Origin: Halobacteriovoraceae bacterium
Lineage (GTDB): Bacteria > Bdellovibrionota > Bacteriovoracia > Bacteriovoracales > Bacteriovoracaceae
Reading direction: 5' to 3'
Length of the DNA: 41,111 bases
Assembly: GCA_018646195.1 (NCBI GenBank)
Contig: JABGVH010000154.1
Location: 1 to 41,111, forward strand
This document shows, one piece after another, positions 26,626 to 35,842 of this stretch. The number at the start of each line of letters is the position of its first letter. Position 1 is the first letter of the stretch. The notes under the pieces were generated by a model. The model saw nothing but the letters and a program-made list of their open reading frames with translations. It did no database searches and was not told the DNA's origin. Both the position numbers and the translations under genes were made by a program.

Positions 26626-28142
26626 AAATCGATTGATGTTCTAATTTGAGCGGCGTAGGAATTTTGGGTGCTGTTTGTGACATTTGGATCATTGGTAAAA
26701 GACCAATAGTCCCCAGCAAATAGATAGCCAAGTGAAGCGCCTACTTGAATTTCTTTATTCCATTGATATTCAAATCCAAAATCAACTTCGTAACCTAGGT
26801 CATCCGACTGCGCCTTAACGGCATCAAAAGCTTTATTTGATTGATGGTTAAAAGCAGTGGCGCCAGTTTTAGCGGTCTCTTCCGCTCGGGCCCAGATAAA
26901 TCCAGTATTCCAAGTCCATTTTTCTGCTGTGTACTTAACTCCAAAGCGTGCATACATAGTGTTTGTAATATAAGAATCGTAAACACTTTTTCCATTAACT
27001 GCATTTGGATCATTGGGATTACTAACAGCTCTGGTATTGTAACGGAAGAGAAGGTTGGCGATTTGATAATTAGGGTTTAAGTACATGGCATCAAAACTTG
27101 AAGTCCCGCCAGCGTCTCCACTTACTTTCCCGGCATCAAATCCAATCGTCCAAGACTCTGAGGCCTTGTACTTTGATTCAAAAATAATCGCCTTGGCCTT
27201 ATACTTTGTAGGAGTGGTTAGGTTTCCGTAAAGAAAACCAAGGTCTCCACTAAGAATCGGAACTTCAAATGCGATCTCTAGGTCACCAAAAGCTTTTCTA
27301 AAATAGATATCGGTTAACTTAACATCAGTCCTGCCGATGGCAGTAGTCGTTGCCGATGCCGCGCCTACTGGCTGAGCACTATTGATGCCTGTTAATTGCT
27401 GGCCATCAAAGGCACCGTTTTGTTTTTTGGAGAAAAGAATACCAAAAGACATATCTCTTTCAGGATTATCATAGAGAAGCGAAATTCCATATTCTTTAAC
27501 TTTAGTGGCACGGGTAAGGGAGCCGTTTGAATTTATTTTTGCCCAAAAGGGTTGGATGTGAAAGTTGCCAAGCTTAATTTTCATGGTGACACCATCGCGA
27601 ACAAAAGTGTGGCGGTCCCAAGTATCGTTGCCGGCATTTTGGATTACGCCTAGTCCCCACTCTGATGAGTGACGGCCAATAACCCAAGTTGCTGTGTCTG
27701 AGTAAAGCTCAGCATAAACCTTATTAATTATGACAGAATCATTTTCATCACTTGTATTTTGAACATAGAGGGCATTTCCAAAGCCAGCCTCTTGAGACTG
27801 AGTTGAATTATCACCGAGTCTACCGCCACGACCATAACCGGAAGTGATTTCACCTTTAAGAGTCGCCGAGTCGTTTATGATCATGACAGGGTTCAGTCTA
27901 AAAATATAACTTTGCCAAGAGGCATTAGCGTGGTTACCAGAGGCAAGAGGAACTTCTTGAGTCCCGCCGTCGCCGGCATTGCCGCTTGAACTATTATCGG
28001 TAACTGATTTAACTCGACGGTAGCTATCTATTAATGTGGAGTCGACTCCGAAGACACCGTGCCAATCGATTGGTAGCGCAAAGGCCTTTGACGTCAGCAA
28101 GATAAGTATGGGAAGAAGTACGCGTAATATAATTCGGGGCAC
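26622..28142 (-). CDS. Outer-membrane beta-barrel, porin-like
   Basis: 506 residues from a GTG at 28142, fixed by AGGAG six bases upstream. Signal peptide MPRIILRVLLPILILLTSKAFA. The mature chain (LPIDWHGVFGVDSTLID...) is a succession of amphipathic strands with aromatic girdles and Gly/Asn/Asp turns, ending in RTSIDF with the terminal Phe expected for BAM-dependent insertion. It is long enough for 16 or more strands, so a porin or substrate-specific channel is likely. The alginate/OprD class is possible, but no specific match is claimed. It has its own promoter (28178-28205), suggesting high monocistronic expression. Confidence 0.85.
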   Translation of the reverse strand: MPRIILRVLLPILILLTSKAFALPIDWHGVFGVDSTLIDSYRRVKSVTDNSSSGNAGDGGTQEVPLASGNHANASWQSYIFRLNPVMIINDSATLKGEITSGYGRGGRLGDNSTQSQEAGFGNALYVQNTSDENDSVIINKVYAELYSDTATWVIGRHSSEWGLGVIQNAGNDTWDRHTFVRDGVTMKIKLGNFHIQPFWAKINSNGSLTRATKVKEYGISLLYDNPERDMSFGILFSKKQNGAFDGQQLTGINSAQPVGAASATTTAIGRTDVKLTDIYFRKAFGDLEIAFEVPILSGDLGFLYGNLTTPTKYKAKAIIFESKYKASESWTIGFDAGKVSGDAGGTSSFDAMYLNPNYQIANLLFRYNTRAVSNPNDPNAVNGKSVYDSYITNTMYARFGVKYTAEKWTWNTGFIWARAEETAKTGATAFNHQSNKAFDAVKAQSDDLGYEVDFGFEYQWNKEIQVGASLGYLFAGDYWSFTNDPNVTNSTQNSYAAQIRTSIDF

Positions 28143-28177
28143 AAAAAACTCCTGTGGTATGGTCTAACGAACCTGAT

Positions 28178-28205
28178 AGTATATGAATTTAAAAGCAGTC
28201 GTCAA
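28178..28205 (-). promoter_or_regulatory. Sigma-70-type promoter of the porin-like gene
   Basis: On the minus strand TTGACG (28205-28200) and TATACT (28183-28178) are separated by 16 bases. The predicted start is near 28171, leaving a leader of about 30 bases before GTG 28142. Five of six matches at each hexamer make this the best housekeeping promoter seen in the window. Confidence 0.65.
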
Positions 28206-28240
28206 AATAGCTGGCTATAAAGAAGAGGAAATAATTTAGT

Positions 28241-30163
28241 ATGAACCGCGGCATAAAGTGGCTTTTAATTGCAGTAGCAGGTTTAATCTCTGTCGGCATT
28301 CTTATTAGTGCCCTGTTTGTGATCGACGTCATCTCAAAGGCCCCCTTGGAGCGTATTGAAAAAGTTAAAGTCCTGCCTCAGAAGCAAGGGCTGCTTGATA
28401 GCAAAGTACTTTTGGAAGAAGGTGCCTTGGTGCGGCAAAGTGAACTTGAAACCTACTTCCTCTTTTCTAAATCAATTGAAAGTTTTGGCGACTGGTTAGC
28501 TAAAATGCAGCGCCAGGATTTCGTTTCGCTCAATAAAAATAATTACATTCTAGAAAAAGAAATTCATCTCCATGAACTGCTTCAAAATGAATGCCCTAGT
28601 CTTTACTGCTATCAAAGTCGCGTACCCTTTGAGCGCCTTCCATCGATTTTCTGGAAAGGGCTAATTGGCATCGAAGATACTCGCTTCCTGGATCATATCG
28701 GAATCGATTTTAAGGCCATGGCGAGGGCATTTTTCCACGACATCAAGGTCATGCGTTTTGAACAAGGCGCTTCTACTCTTACTCAGCAACTCGTAAAAAA
28801 TCTCTTCTATACCAGCGAAAAAAAGATTTCTCGAAAATTAAAAGAAATAATCGTTTCAATTTATATTGAAATGACTTTCCCTGAAGAAGAAATCAAAGAA
28901 AGAATTCTCGAAGCTTACTTTAATGAGGTGGAATGGGGGAGTTTACAAGGAGTGCGGATAAAAGGAGTCCAGGCAGCTTCCTTTTTTTACTTCTCTAAAA
29001 AATTAAATGACCTCTCGCCCTTTGAGGCCAGTATTCTGGTATCTCTTTTAAAAGGACCCTATTTCTACAGCCCGCTAAATCACCTCGATCGGCTTAAAAA
29101 ACGCACCCATTTTGTTTATAAAAAATTGGTTTCGATGCATTTATTACCTGGTAGCGCTAAAGACGCATGGGCTGACCGGGATTGGAAGAGGTGGCAGAAA
29201 CAATTAATTATTAGAAATAGTGAAAAACCTTTTCGTTCATTGTGGAGAAGTCAGAAAAATAAAAATTTATTATTCAATGATTATGAAAACTATGTTTTTG
29301 TTCAAAAAGTTAACTTGCTACTTGAGAAATTAAAAAAGCGTTTAAAAAAGAAAGATGTGGCGGTTAAGGCCTATATAGGCAGTCTTAAAAATGGCAATCT
29401 CTTTGACTTTTACTCTAAATTTGAAAGGAAGAAAGAGCGTGCACTCTCTAGTGAATTTCATCAAGTGGGTTCAATTCTAAAACCAATTATTTATTCCTAT
29501 TATCTTAAAAATGGCAAAAACCCAGAAGACTTAGTTAGCACTAAAGAGTTAACAGTCAATTTAAAGTCGGGGGAGTGGAAACCTCGCGAGGCCCACGATA
29601 ATTTACCAGATGAAGTGACAGTGGCAGAGGCGCTGATGCATTCTTATAATCGCCCATTGATTCGCTTGGCACAGGATGCCGGCTGGCCAGCCCTCGAGTC
29701 CTTTTTGGCGGCCAAAATTCCACGTTTAAAGGTTCCATTAGCAGAATTTCCGGCCCAGCTTTTAGGGGCGGTGGAATTATCTATTAAAGAAATTTTTGAG
29801 ATTTACCGCAGTTTTATAATTGAAGAGTGCCAGGATTGGGAAAATGACAAAGAGCATAAAAATGTTCTTTATTTAATGTCTGACCCCAGTCAGACCACTG
29901 TTCGAAAATTAGTTACAACGCAAATGGCCCAAATGCGCTTTTTTGGCAAAACAGGGACGTCAAACAGCGGTCATAATAACTGGTTTGTCTTTTTTCAAGG
30001 AGATACCCTAGGGGTGATTTGGGTCGGTTTGGAAGGTCGGCGTCAGGAAAAAGATTTACACCTCTATGGAGGCAGCACTGCATTTCAGATTTTCCAAAAT
30101 TTTTTCCATCACCGAGGAAGACGCTTTTCGCAAATAGACTGTTCCTTATTGCCAAATCCATAG
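28241..30163 (+). CDS. Class A penicillin-binding protein (bifunctional)
   Basis: 640 residues, short for class A PBPs. One N-terminal membrane anchor (about residues 5-30). GT51 transglycosylase follows: catalytic Glu145 in IEDTRFLDHIGID, GASTLTQQLVKN, a second Glu in EMTFPEEEI/ILEAYFNEVEWG. The transpeptidase domain has the serine motif SILK (Ser about 410), SYN (about 468) and KTGT (about 570). It polymerises and cross-links peptidoglycan. The transpeptidase domain is compact, with little beyond the KTGT strand (C-terminus HHRGRRFSQIDCSLLPNP), so accessory PBP1-type domains are lacking. Next gene is tRNA-Gln. Confidence 0.95.
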   Translation: MNRGIKWLLIAVAGLISVGILISALFVIDVISKAPLERIEKVKVLPQKQGLLDSKVLLEEGALVRQSELETYFLFSKSIESFGDWLAKMQRQDFVSLNKNNYILEKEIHLHELLQNECPSLYCYQSRVPFERLPSIFWKGLIGIEDTRFLDHIGIDFKAMARAFFHDIKVMRFEQGASTLTQQLVKNLFYTSEKKISRKLKEIIVSIYIEMTFPEEEIKERILEAYFNEVEWGSLQGVRIKGVQAASFFYFSKKLNDLSPFEASILVSLLKGPYFYSPLNHLDRLKKRTHFVYKKLVSMHLLPGSAKDAWADRDWKRWQKQLIIRNSEKPFRSLWRSQKNKNLLFNDYENYVFVQKVNLLLEKLKKRLKKKDVAVKAYIGSLKNGNLFDFYSKFERKKERALSSEFHQVGSILKPIIYSYYLKNGKNPEDLVSTKELTVNLKSGEWKPREAHDNLPDEVTVAEALMHSYNRPLIRLAQDAGWPALESFLAAKIPRLKVPLAEFPAQLLGAVELSIKEIFEIYRSFIIEECQDWENDKEHKNVLYLMSDPSQTTVRKLVTTQMAQMRFFGKTGTSNSGHNNWFVFFQGDTLGVIWVGLEGRRQEKDLHLYGGSTAFQIFQNFFHHRGRRFSQIDCSLLPNP

Positions 30164-30177
30164 GGGTAACGTAAATA
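30149..30177 (+). promoter_or_regulatory. Possible promoter of tRNA-Gln/prs
   Basis: TTGCCA (30149-30154) and TAAATA (30172-30177), 17 bases apart, precede tRNA-Gln by about 22 bases; transcription would start near 30184. The -10 hexamer is weak, so this is only a candidate. Confidence 0.3.
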
Positions 30178-30199
30178 AATACCATCAAAATTAATAAGT

Positions 30200-30274
30200 T
30201 GGGGTGTCGACAAGTGGTAAGTCAACAGATTTTGATTCTGTCATGCGAAGGTTCGAGTCCTTCCACCCCAGCCA
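30200..30274 (+). tRNA. tRNA-Gln (anticodon UUG)
   Basis: A complete cloverleaf of 75 bases with encoded CCA. The acceptor stem TGGGGTG (30200-30206) pairs with CACCCCA (30264-30270), beginning U1-A72 as in bacterial tRNA-Gln. The anticodon stem ACAGA/TCTGT encloses loop TTTTGAT with anticodon TTG at 30232-30234. T-arm GGTTCGAGTCC is standard; discriminator G and CCA at 30271-30274. There is no terminator before prs 25 bases downstream, so tRNA and prs may be cotranscribed. Confidence 0.97.
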
Positions 30275-30299
30275 TTTTTTTCTCTATAGGAGGATCTCT

Positions 30300-31244
30300 G
30301 TGAAACGTATAGTACTTGTCTCCGGCTCCTCTAACTCAGACTTGGCCTTAAAAATTTCAGATTTTCTAGACGTCGCTCTGGTTGATCCTCAACTTGTCAG
30401 GTTCGCCAACGGTGAAATCTTTTGTGAAATAGAAAAAAATGTCCGTGGCGCGGATGTTTTTGTTATTCAATCCGCCATAAAGCCGGTTAACGATAATTTA
30501 ATGGAATTGTTAATAGTCATCGATGCTTTAAAGAGAGCATCGGCTGCATCTATTACGGCAGTGATGCCTCATTATGGTTACTCGAGACAAGATAGAAAAA
30601 TTAGTCCAAGAACACCGATAACTTCTAAATTGGTAGCTGATCTTTTAACCACCGCGGGAGCCACTCGAGTTATTACTATGGATCTCCATGCTGGTCAGAT
30701 TCAAGGTTTCTTCGATATTCCATTTGATAATATTTACGCCTCACCTGTTTTGCTTTCTTATATGAAGCAAGAAATCATGACTGATAATAGTGTCTATGTT
30801 TCACCTGACGCCGGTGGGGTTGAACGAGTTCGCCATTACGCTAAAAAGCTTAAAGGTGATATTGCCATGATTGATAAAAGACGGACTGGTAAAAATGTTG
30901 CCAAGGCGATGAATATCATTGGTGATGTAAAAGGCAAAGAATGCATAATTATTGATGACATGGTTGACACCGCAGGAACGCTGATCGAGGCCTGTCGTGC
31001 TCTACGTGAAAACGGCGCCACAAAAGTTTATTGCTGTGCTACCCATGCGGTTTTCTCGCCTCCGGCGATTGAAAGAATTGCTAATTGTGAAGAGTTGGAG
31101 CGAATCATTGTAACTGATACGATACCTCTTCCCCCAGAAGCGCTAGAGCTTTCTAAAATTGTTGTACTATCAACTTCTGAAATCCTGGCCAAGGCCATTC
31201 ACAGAACTTTTAATAATGATTCTGTGAGTTCTCTCTTTATTTAA
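30300..31244 (+). CDS. prs: Ribose-phosphate pyrophosphokinase
   Basis: 314 residues from GTG 30300, fixed by AGGAGG six bases upstream and by the family length. The frame is open further upstream but would start inside the tRNA. It makes PRPP from ribose-5-phosphate and ATP for nucleotide, His and Trp synthesis. Signatures: VSGSSNSDLA, SRQDRKISPRTPITSKL, TMDLHAGQIQGFF, VSPDAGGVERVR, and the PRPP loop IIDDMVDTAGTL. First protein gene of prs-pth-ychF. Confidence 0.97.
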   Translation: MKRIVLVSGSSNSDLALKISDFLDVALVDPQLVRFANGEIFCEIEKNVRGADVFVIQSAIKPVNDNLMELLIVIDALKRASAASITAVMPHYGYSRQDRKISPRTPITSKLVADLLTTAGATRVITMDLHAGQIQGFFDIPFDNIYASPVLLSYMKQEIMTDNSVYVSPDAGGVERVRHYAKKLKGDIAMIDKRRTGKNVAKAMNIIGDVKGKECIIIDDMVDTAGTLIEACRALRENGATKVYCCATHAVFSPPAIERIANCEELERIIVTDTIPLPPEALELSKIVVLSTSEILAKAIHRTFNNDSVSSLFI

Positions 31245-31245
31245 A

Positions 31246-31815
31246 ATGACAGTATTAATAGTCGGTTTAGGAAATCCTGGAAGAGAATACGAGGACACTC
31301 GCCATAATATTGGCTGGCAGGTGTTGGAATATTTATCCTTTCATGGTGGTTTAGTTTGGAAGGAAAAATTCAAGGGGCTGTACGCCCAAACAGAATTTGC
31401 AGGGCAGAAGGTTTATCTTTTAAAGCCACATACTTATATGAATTTAAGTGGTGAAAGCGTGCTGCCGCTTATGCAGTTTTTTAAAGTTGAGAAATCTGAA
31501 CTTCTTGTCGCTCAAGATGAGATTGATTTACCCTTTGGGAGTATTCAATTAAAGAATGGGGGCGGCTTGGCCGGGCATAATGGCCTAAAGTCTATTGCTA
31601 GCAAGCTTGGGGGACAAGATTTTTACCGAATTAGATTGGGAGTAGGAAGGCCGGTGCATGGAGATGTTAGTAGCTGGGTGCTTTCGAAATATAATAACGA
31701 TGATGCCATTCTTTTAGAAAAATTTTTGAAAGAAGGGGCTAAGGCCATAGAGGCATTTATAGAAAAAGGATTTGATTCTGCTCAGCGGAGCTATTCAAAT
31801 AAAAAAGTAGAGTGA
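31246..31815 (+). CDS. pth: Peptidyl-tRNA hydrolase
   Basis: 189 residues, usual length. It releases peptides from stalled peptidyl-tRNA. Signatures: GLGNPGREYEDTRHNIGW including the catalytic His, KPHTYMNLSG, and QDEIDLPFGSIQLKNGGGLAGHNGLKSI with the conserved Asp. One base after the prs stop; no own Shine-Dalgarno apparent, so coupled to prs. The general-stress ribosomal protein L25/Ctc, often between prs and pth, is missing. Confidence 0.97.
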   Translation: MTVLIVGLGNPGREYEDTRHNIGWQVLEYLSFHGGLVWKEKFKGLYAQTEFAGQKVYLLKPHTYMNLSGESVLPLMQFFKVEKSELLVAQDEIDLPFGSIQLKNGGGLAGHNGLKSIASKLGGQDFYRIRLGVGRPVHGDVSSWVLSKYNNDDAILLEKFLKEGAKAIEAFIEKGFDSAQRSYSNKKVE

Positions 31816-31822
31816 GGAAATT

Positions 31823-32932
31823 ATGGCAATAAATTGTGGAATAGTAGGATTACCAAACGTAGGGAAATCGACCATTTTCCAGGCGTTAACATCGGCTCCT
31901 GCGGAGGCCGCTAATTACCCCTTTTGCACCATTGAGCCAAATGTTGGAATTGTAAATGTACAAGACACCCGTCTTTATAAAATAACTGAATTTATAAAAC
32001 CTCAGAAAATTATCCCAACTGTTGTAGAGTTTGTTGATATAGCTGGATTAGTTAAAGGGGCTTCTAAGGGAGAGGGATTAGGTAATCAATTCCTTGGGCA
32101 TATTCGTCAGGTCAATGCCACTATTCATGTTGTCCGTTGTTTTGATGATAGCGACATAATCCATGTGAATGGAAAAATTGATCCAATGGATGATATTGGG
32201 ACAATTAATATTGAACTAGCATTAGCTGACTTAGAAGTGGTTTTGAAAAAACTTGAAAATATTCCTAAGCAGATTAAAAGCAATAATAAAGAAATCTCGT
32301 CAAAGGCCAAGATTTTGTTACCAATTCTTGAAAAGTTAGTAGTGAAGCTTGAAGAAGGGGTTCCAGCGCGTCTGGTAGATTTAACAGATGAAGACCGTGA
32401 AGATGTTAGCGAGTTAAATTTAATTACAATGAAGCCCTCGCTCTATCTTTGTAATGTCGATGAGGATTGTCTTAGTGAAGAAAATGAATACGTAAAAACC
32501 GTTAAGGAATACGCAAGTAAAGATGGCTCTCAGGTTTTAAGTATTTGCGGAAAGCTCGAGTCGGAAATTGCAGGACTAGACTCAGTAGAAGAAAAAGCCG
32601 AGTTTCTAGAAGCCGCAGGAATTGAAAACTCTGGGTTAGATACACTTACCCATGTTGCCTATCAAATGCTCGGCCTCAAAACTTTTTTTACGGCAGGAGA
32701 AAAAGAAGTCCGTGCTTGGACTTTTAAGGCGGGATCCAAGGCCCCTCAAGCGGCTGGTGTAATCCACACTGATTTCGAAAGAGGTTTTATTAAAGCCGAA
32801 GTTTATGCTTGTACTGACTTATTCGAATTTGGTTCAGAGGCACAAATTAAAGAAAAAGGTAAATTTCGAGTAGAGGGTAAGGAATACATTGTAAAAGACG
32901 GAGATGTTATGCATTTCCGATTCAATGTCTAA
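31823..32932 (+). CDS. ychF: Ribosome-binding ATPase YchF
   Basis: 369 residues, normal length. Obg-related P-loop protein with Walker A GLPNVGKST, switch region PFCTIEPNVGIV, DIAGLVKGASKGEGLGN, and NVDE instead of NKxD, the change that makes YchF prefer ATP over GTP. The C-terminal TGS domain ends in KDGDVMHFRFNV. GAGGAAA precedes the ATG. prs-pth-ychF is a conserved neighbourhood. Converges on slt with two bases between stops. Confidence 0.97.
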   Translation: MAINCGIVGLPNVGKSTIFQALTSAPAEAANYPFCTIEPNVGIVNVQDTRLYKITEFIKPQKIIPTVVEFVDIAGLVKGASKGEGLGNQFLGHIRQVNATIHVVRCFDDSDIIHVNGKIDPMDDIGTINIELALADLEVVLKKLENIPKQIKSNNKEISSKAKILLPILEKLVVKLEEGVPARLVDLTDEDREDVSELNLITMKPSLYLCNVDEDCLSEENEYVKTVKEYASKDGSQVLSICGKLESEIAGLDSVEEKAEFLEAAGIENSGLDTLTHVAYQMLGLKTFFTAGEKEVRAWTFKAGSKAPQAAGVIHTDFERGFIKAEVYACTDLFEFGSEAQIKEKGKFRVEGKEYIVKDGDVMHFRFNV

Positions 32933-32934
32933 AA

Positions 32935-35067
32935 CTAATCCCTTAGGGGCCTTTTGTAATTCTTCGGTTTAAATTCACTTATAGTGAATGATTCATTTAT
33001 GGGAATAAACATATTTTCCTGATCTTTTAAAAATTTATAGAAAAAATAATTCCGGTAGATAAATTGGACATAATGCCTGGTTTCTTTAAATGGAATCAGC
33101 TCTATTTGTAAAATAGGGTCTTCAGTAATAAAAACCCTTTTGCGCCACTTCCTTAGATTCCCCTCTCCGGCATTATAGGCCGAGAGAGCGTAAACGAGGT
33201 TGCCATTAAATTTCTTTAGTAAGCGCTTAAAATATTTTATGCCTAGCCTAAGATTTAAGGAAGGATTGTTAAGATGCTTGACTCTAAAATTCCTCCGTTT
33301 CCTCTTGGTAGAATGCAGCTCACGGGCGGTATTAGGCATTAATTGCATAAGTCCACTGGCCCCTGCATGGGATTTTGCAACTGGATTAAAGGCGGATTCT
33401 TGGCGAATTAATGAAAGCACTAGTAAGGGGTTTAGGTTTTTCGAATAGCGCTTTACCTTTTTATAAAAATCAAAAGGGAAGAGATCCTTCAATGTGAAAA
33501 AGTCGAGATCGGTGCGCTCACTGGCAAGTGAGTCATTTATTAATCGAAATGTGTGTATGAATTTCTTCTGTTGGTTAAGTAGCTTAGATATGCCAGTCAA
33601 AAGCGGATAGTGGCTATTTTCTTTTTCGGCCAGGGAAGCGATTTTCCTACTTTGAAAAATTTTACTAGGTTTTGAATGGGTTATTTCTTTGATCTCAAGT
33701 TTTACAAATTTCTCAAGATCAAGAGCAAGCCACATCTTAAGTCTCTTTAAAGTCATTTTAAATTTCTTTCTTAATTGGCTATTTGAGTGAAAAAAGGTGC
33801 TGCTTTTTTTTCTTTTCTTGAGCCTCGAAATAAATTGTTCTTTGGGTTCATGAAGTAATGAGGACATTTCTTTCATTGCCAAAATTGAGTAATAGCTCAT
33901 CGGATGCTGATCGATTAATTTTTGATAAAAGTGGGTGGCCAATTTCTCTTCGCCGGTCCGACCTAGAATATAGCAGACCCAAAATTTTAGTTTGGAAGTA
34001 ATTTTATCAAAATTTTCAACCAGTTTGTATTTTTGAACATAGAAGAGAGATTTAGCAAAACTTTTTTCATAAAGCGGACCAATTAAGATCATAGTTAAAG
34101 TTTCGTTTCTTTGATCTCCATTTGAAATGCGCAAAGTATGCAGCAGAATTTTTTCGGAGAATACAACTTGGCCTGCGGTTAATGAATTTTTGCCGAGTGA
34201 GTAAAAATGCTTCCAAACCACCTTTTGTGGCAGGTAACTTTTATTCTCTTGATGAAAGCTAATGACCTGTTCCCAGGTCTCTTTTGCTTGGGAGTATTCA
34301 CCACTTCTTATATGACGTCTGGTTTTTCGAATTAATTTTCTAAACTCTTTATAAAAAAAGCGATTGGAGCTTCTTTTTTCCAGTCCTTTAATTTGAATAT
34401 GATTGGTTAGAGATGGGTTAACAAAAAGTAACGGAAGTATTTTTTTTGAAGGCACAATATTAGTGGAGATAATTTCGTTAGTTAGCATTCGGGAAATCTT
34501 TTCTCGCAACAAGATATTGCCTGAAAGTTTTTTAAGAACTTCTGTTACTTGTGGTACGTATCTTCCTTTAATTACTAGTGGCAGTAGGTTCTCAAATACT
34601 TTTAGATTGTATTGATGGTCATTAAAGGGATTTTTACTCTTGCTCTCTGTTAGTCTTTTTAGGAAAACAAAACGGCAATGCGCCTCCACGTTCTTTTTAA
34701 AATAGTTTTTTAAAAAAGAACTAGAGTCATTATTCTTGTTGCCATTATCGAGAGGACAGCTTTTGTAGTAATTTGCAAAAGTTTTAGATCTTTTTTCTAG
34801 TTTTTTAATGCGCTCGATATACTTCCAGATTTCTTTAAAAGACTGATTCTTATTTTTATAATTATTAAGTTTCTTAAAGATATTTCTTTTGAATTTATGG
34901 CGTCTCAATTGGCGATCAAAATCAACGATATGGCGGGCCAATTTCATTTCACTACGAGAGTACTTAACTTTTAGAAAAGGATGTTTAGAATCTAGACCAC
35001 TGCTCGATTTCCTAGCGTGGGCAGAACTAAGTAAAACACAAAAAAATAGTGCGTACTTCCAGAACAA
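32935..35067 (-). CDS. Slt-type soluble lytic murein transglycosylase
   Basis: 710 residues from TTG 35067, fixed by GGAGG seven bases upstream; the nearby ATG at 35071 is out of frame. Signal peptide of about 18 residues (MFWKYALFFCVLLSSAHA). A long, Lys/Phe-rich helical region follows (superhelical alpha-solenoid as in Slt70), then a GH23 domain with catalytic Glu in SLIRQESAFNP (about residue 558), SHAGASGLMQLMPNTA, NLRLGIKYFKRLL and ALSAYNAGEGNLRKW. It cleaves the glycan MurNAc-GlcNAc bond to give anhydromuropeptides. The extremely Lys-rich sequence is unusual. Confidence 0.9.
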   Translation of the reverse strand: MFWKYALFFCVLLSSAHARKSSSGLDSKHPFLKVKYSRSEMKLARHIVDFDRQLRRHKFKRNIFKKLNNYKNKNQSFKEIWKYIERIKKLEKRSKTFANYYKSCPLDNGNKNNDSSSFLKNYFKKNVEAHCRFVFLKRLTESKSKNPFNDHQYNLKVFENLLPLVIKGRYVPQVTEVLKKLSGNILLREKISRMLTNEIISTNIVPSKKILPLLFVNPSLTNHIQIKGLEKRSSNRFFYKEFRKLIRKTRRHIRSGEYSQAKETWEQVISFHQENKSYLPQKVVWKHFYSLGKNSLTAGQVVFSEKILLHTLRISNGDQRNETLTMILIGPLYEKSFAKSLFYVQKYKLVENFDKITSKLKFWVCYILGRTGEEKLATHFYQKLIDQHPMSYYSILAMKEMSSLLHEPKEQFISRLKKRKKSSTFFHSNSQLRKKFKMTLKRLKMWLALDLEKFVKLEIKEITHSKPSKIFQSRKIASLAEKENSHYPLLTGISKLLNQQKKFIHTFRLINDSLASERTDLDFFTLKDLFPFDFYKKVKRYSKNLNPLLVLSLIRQESAFNPVAKSHAGASGLMQLMPNTARELHSTKRKRRNFRVKHLNNPSLNLRLGIKYFKRLLKKFNGNLVYALSAYNAGEGNLRKWRKRVFITEDPILQIELIPFKETRHYVQFIYRNYFFYKFLKDQENMFIPINESFTISEFKPKNYKRPLRD

Positions 35068-35100
35068 GCATAACCTCCGTATTACTTTTGTTCGCTAGGA

Positions 35101-35679
35101 TTATAAATTATGAAAACGGCTTTGAATCTCAGTCAGTTTTTTATTAATTTCGTTTAAGACGACTTTCTTATCGTCTGGCACAACCATGCTTAAATTATTT
35201 AAATAAGCATGGACCTCACTAATATAAACGAAATCATTCTTATAGTTTTCTTGTATTGAATCAAATGTTTCATTTACTTCTTCAGCCACTTCAGGAAAAT
35301 AATCCCCGCCTCTAAAGTAAAGTTTACCACCTGCACTACCATCTCTAACAGAGGTCAAATATTTCACTAATTTGTACATAGGTCCGGCAACTTTATGGGA
35401 AATGAAAATGCAGCTTATAAAAACGATGGTTGTAATGCCTACCTGCCATAAGATTAAGGTAGTTAAAATAGCCTTCCATTTTAGTGTGGTAGCTGACGCC
35501 AATTGATTAGCTCCGCCATTTTTTAACTGAGCAATCATCCCTGTCACAAAGGTGTCGAATATAAACGGGTAGACGATACTCGAAATGATTAAAAGACCCG
35601 CCACGTAAAGGCTGAACTTAATTTGAAACTTCGGGTTAATTATAAAAATTCGCCGTTTATACGGCTTGCTTTTCGCCAC
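35101..35679 (-). CDS. Inner-membrane HAMP-like signalling protein, unknown partner
   Basis: 192 residues. Start is GTG 35679 with no strong ribosome site, so the exact start is uncertain. Two hydrophobic segments flank a short periplasmic loop (residues about 20-40 and 68-92), followed by SHKVAGPMYKLVKYLTSV, matching the start of a HAMP signal-transfer helix, and then a mostly helical cytoplasmic tail. There is no kinase, cyclase or methyl-accepting domain, so it may be a regulatory subunit. It is 33 bases before slt on the same strand, possibly in one operon. Specific role unknown. Confidence 0.75.
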   Translation of the reverse strand: MAKSKPYKRRIFIINPKFQIKFSLYVAGLLIISSIVYPFIFDTFVTGMIAQLKNGGANQLASATTLKWKAILTTLILWQVGITTIVFISCIFISHKVAGPMYKLVKYLTSVRDGSAGGKLYFRGGDYFPEVAEEVNETFDSIQENYKNDFVYISEVHAYLNNLSMVVPDDKKVVLNEINKKLTEIQSRFHNL

Positions 35680-35723
35680 GCTTATACAACTCCAATTTTG
35701 GGGTCTTCCACAGTCTATTTTAA

Positions 35724-35802
35724 GGGCTTTTATGTTTTGACGCTAGGGCTTTTTTAGGCCCCCCGTATTAGTTGACAGAAGGCGTTGGTATAGGCTTTTA
35801 TG
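35724..35802 (+). repeat. Three imperfect GGCTTTT repeats in mrp upstream region
   Basis: GGGCTTTTATG (35724-35734), GGGCTTTTTTAGG (35746-35758) and AGGCTTTTATG (35792-35802) lie between the divergent HAMP-like and mrp genes. Spacing of the first two is 22 bases and of the second to third is 46, about two and four helical turns. They could be regulator sites or chance in a T-rich stretch. Confidence 0.3.
35772..35801 (+). promoter_or_regulatory. Possible sigma-70-type promoter of mrp
   Basis: TTGACA (35772-35777) is a perfect -35. The best -10 is TTTTAT (35796-35801), 18 bases away. The predicted start lies about 35 bases before the ATG. Confidence is limited by the -10. Confidence 0.4.
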
Positions 35803-35842
35803 AGGGCCATAAAAAGTTTTATCTACTCAGTAGGAGCCCATG

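Noticed and set aside
30204-30299. In-frame upstream extension of prs
   Set aside because: It lies in tRNA-Gln and beyond the strong AGGAGG; the family length fits GTG 30300.
32930-32960. CCCTTAGGGG near the ychF/slt junction as a terminator
   Set aside because: The stem is three pairs only with a short T-run; too weak to call.
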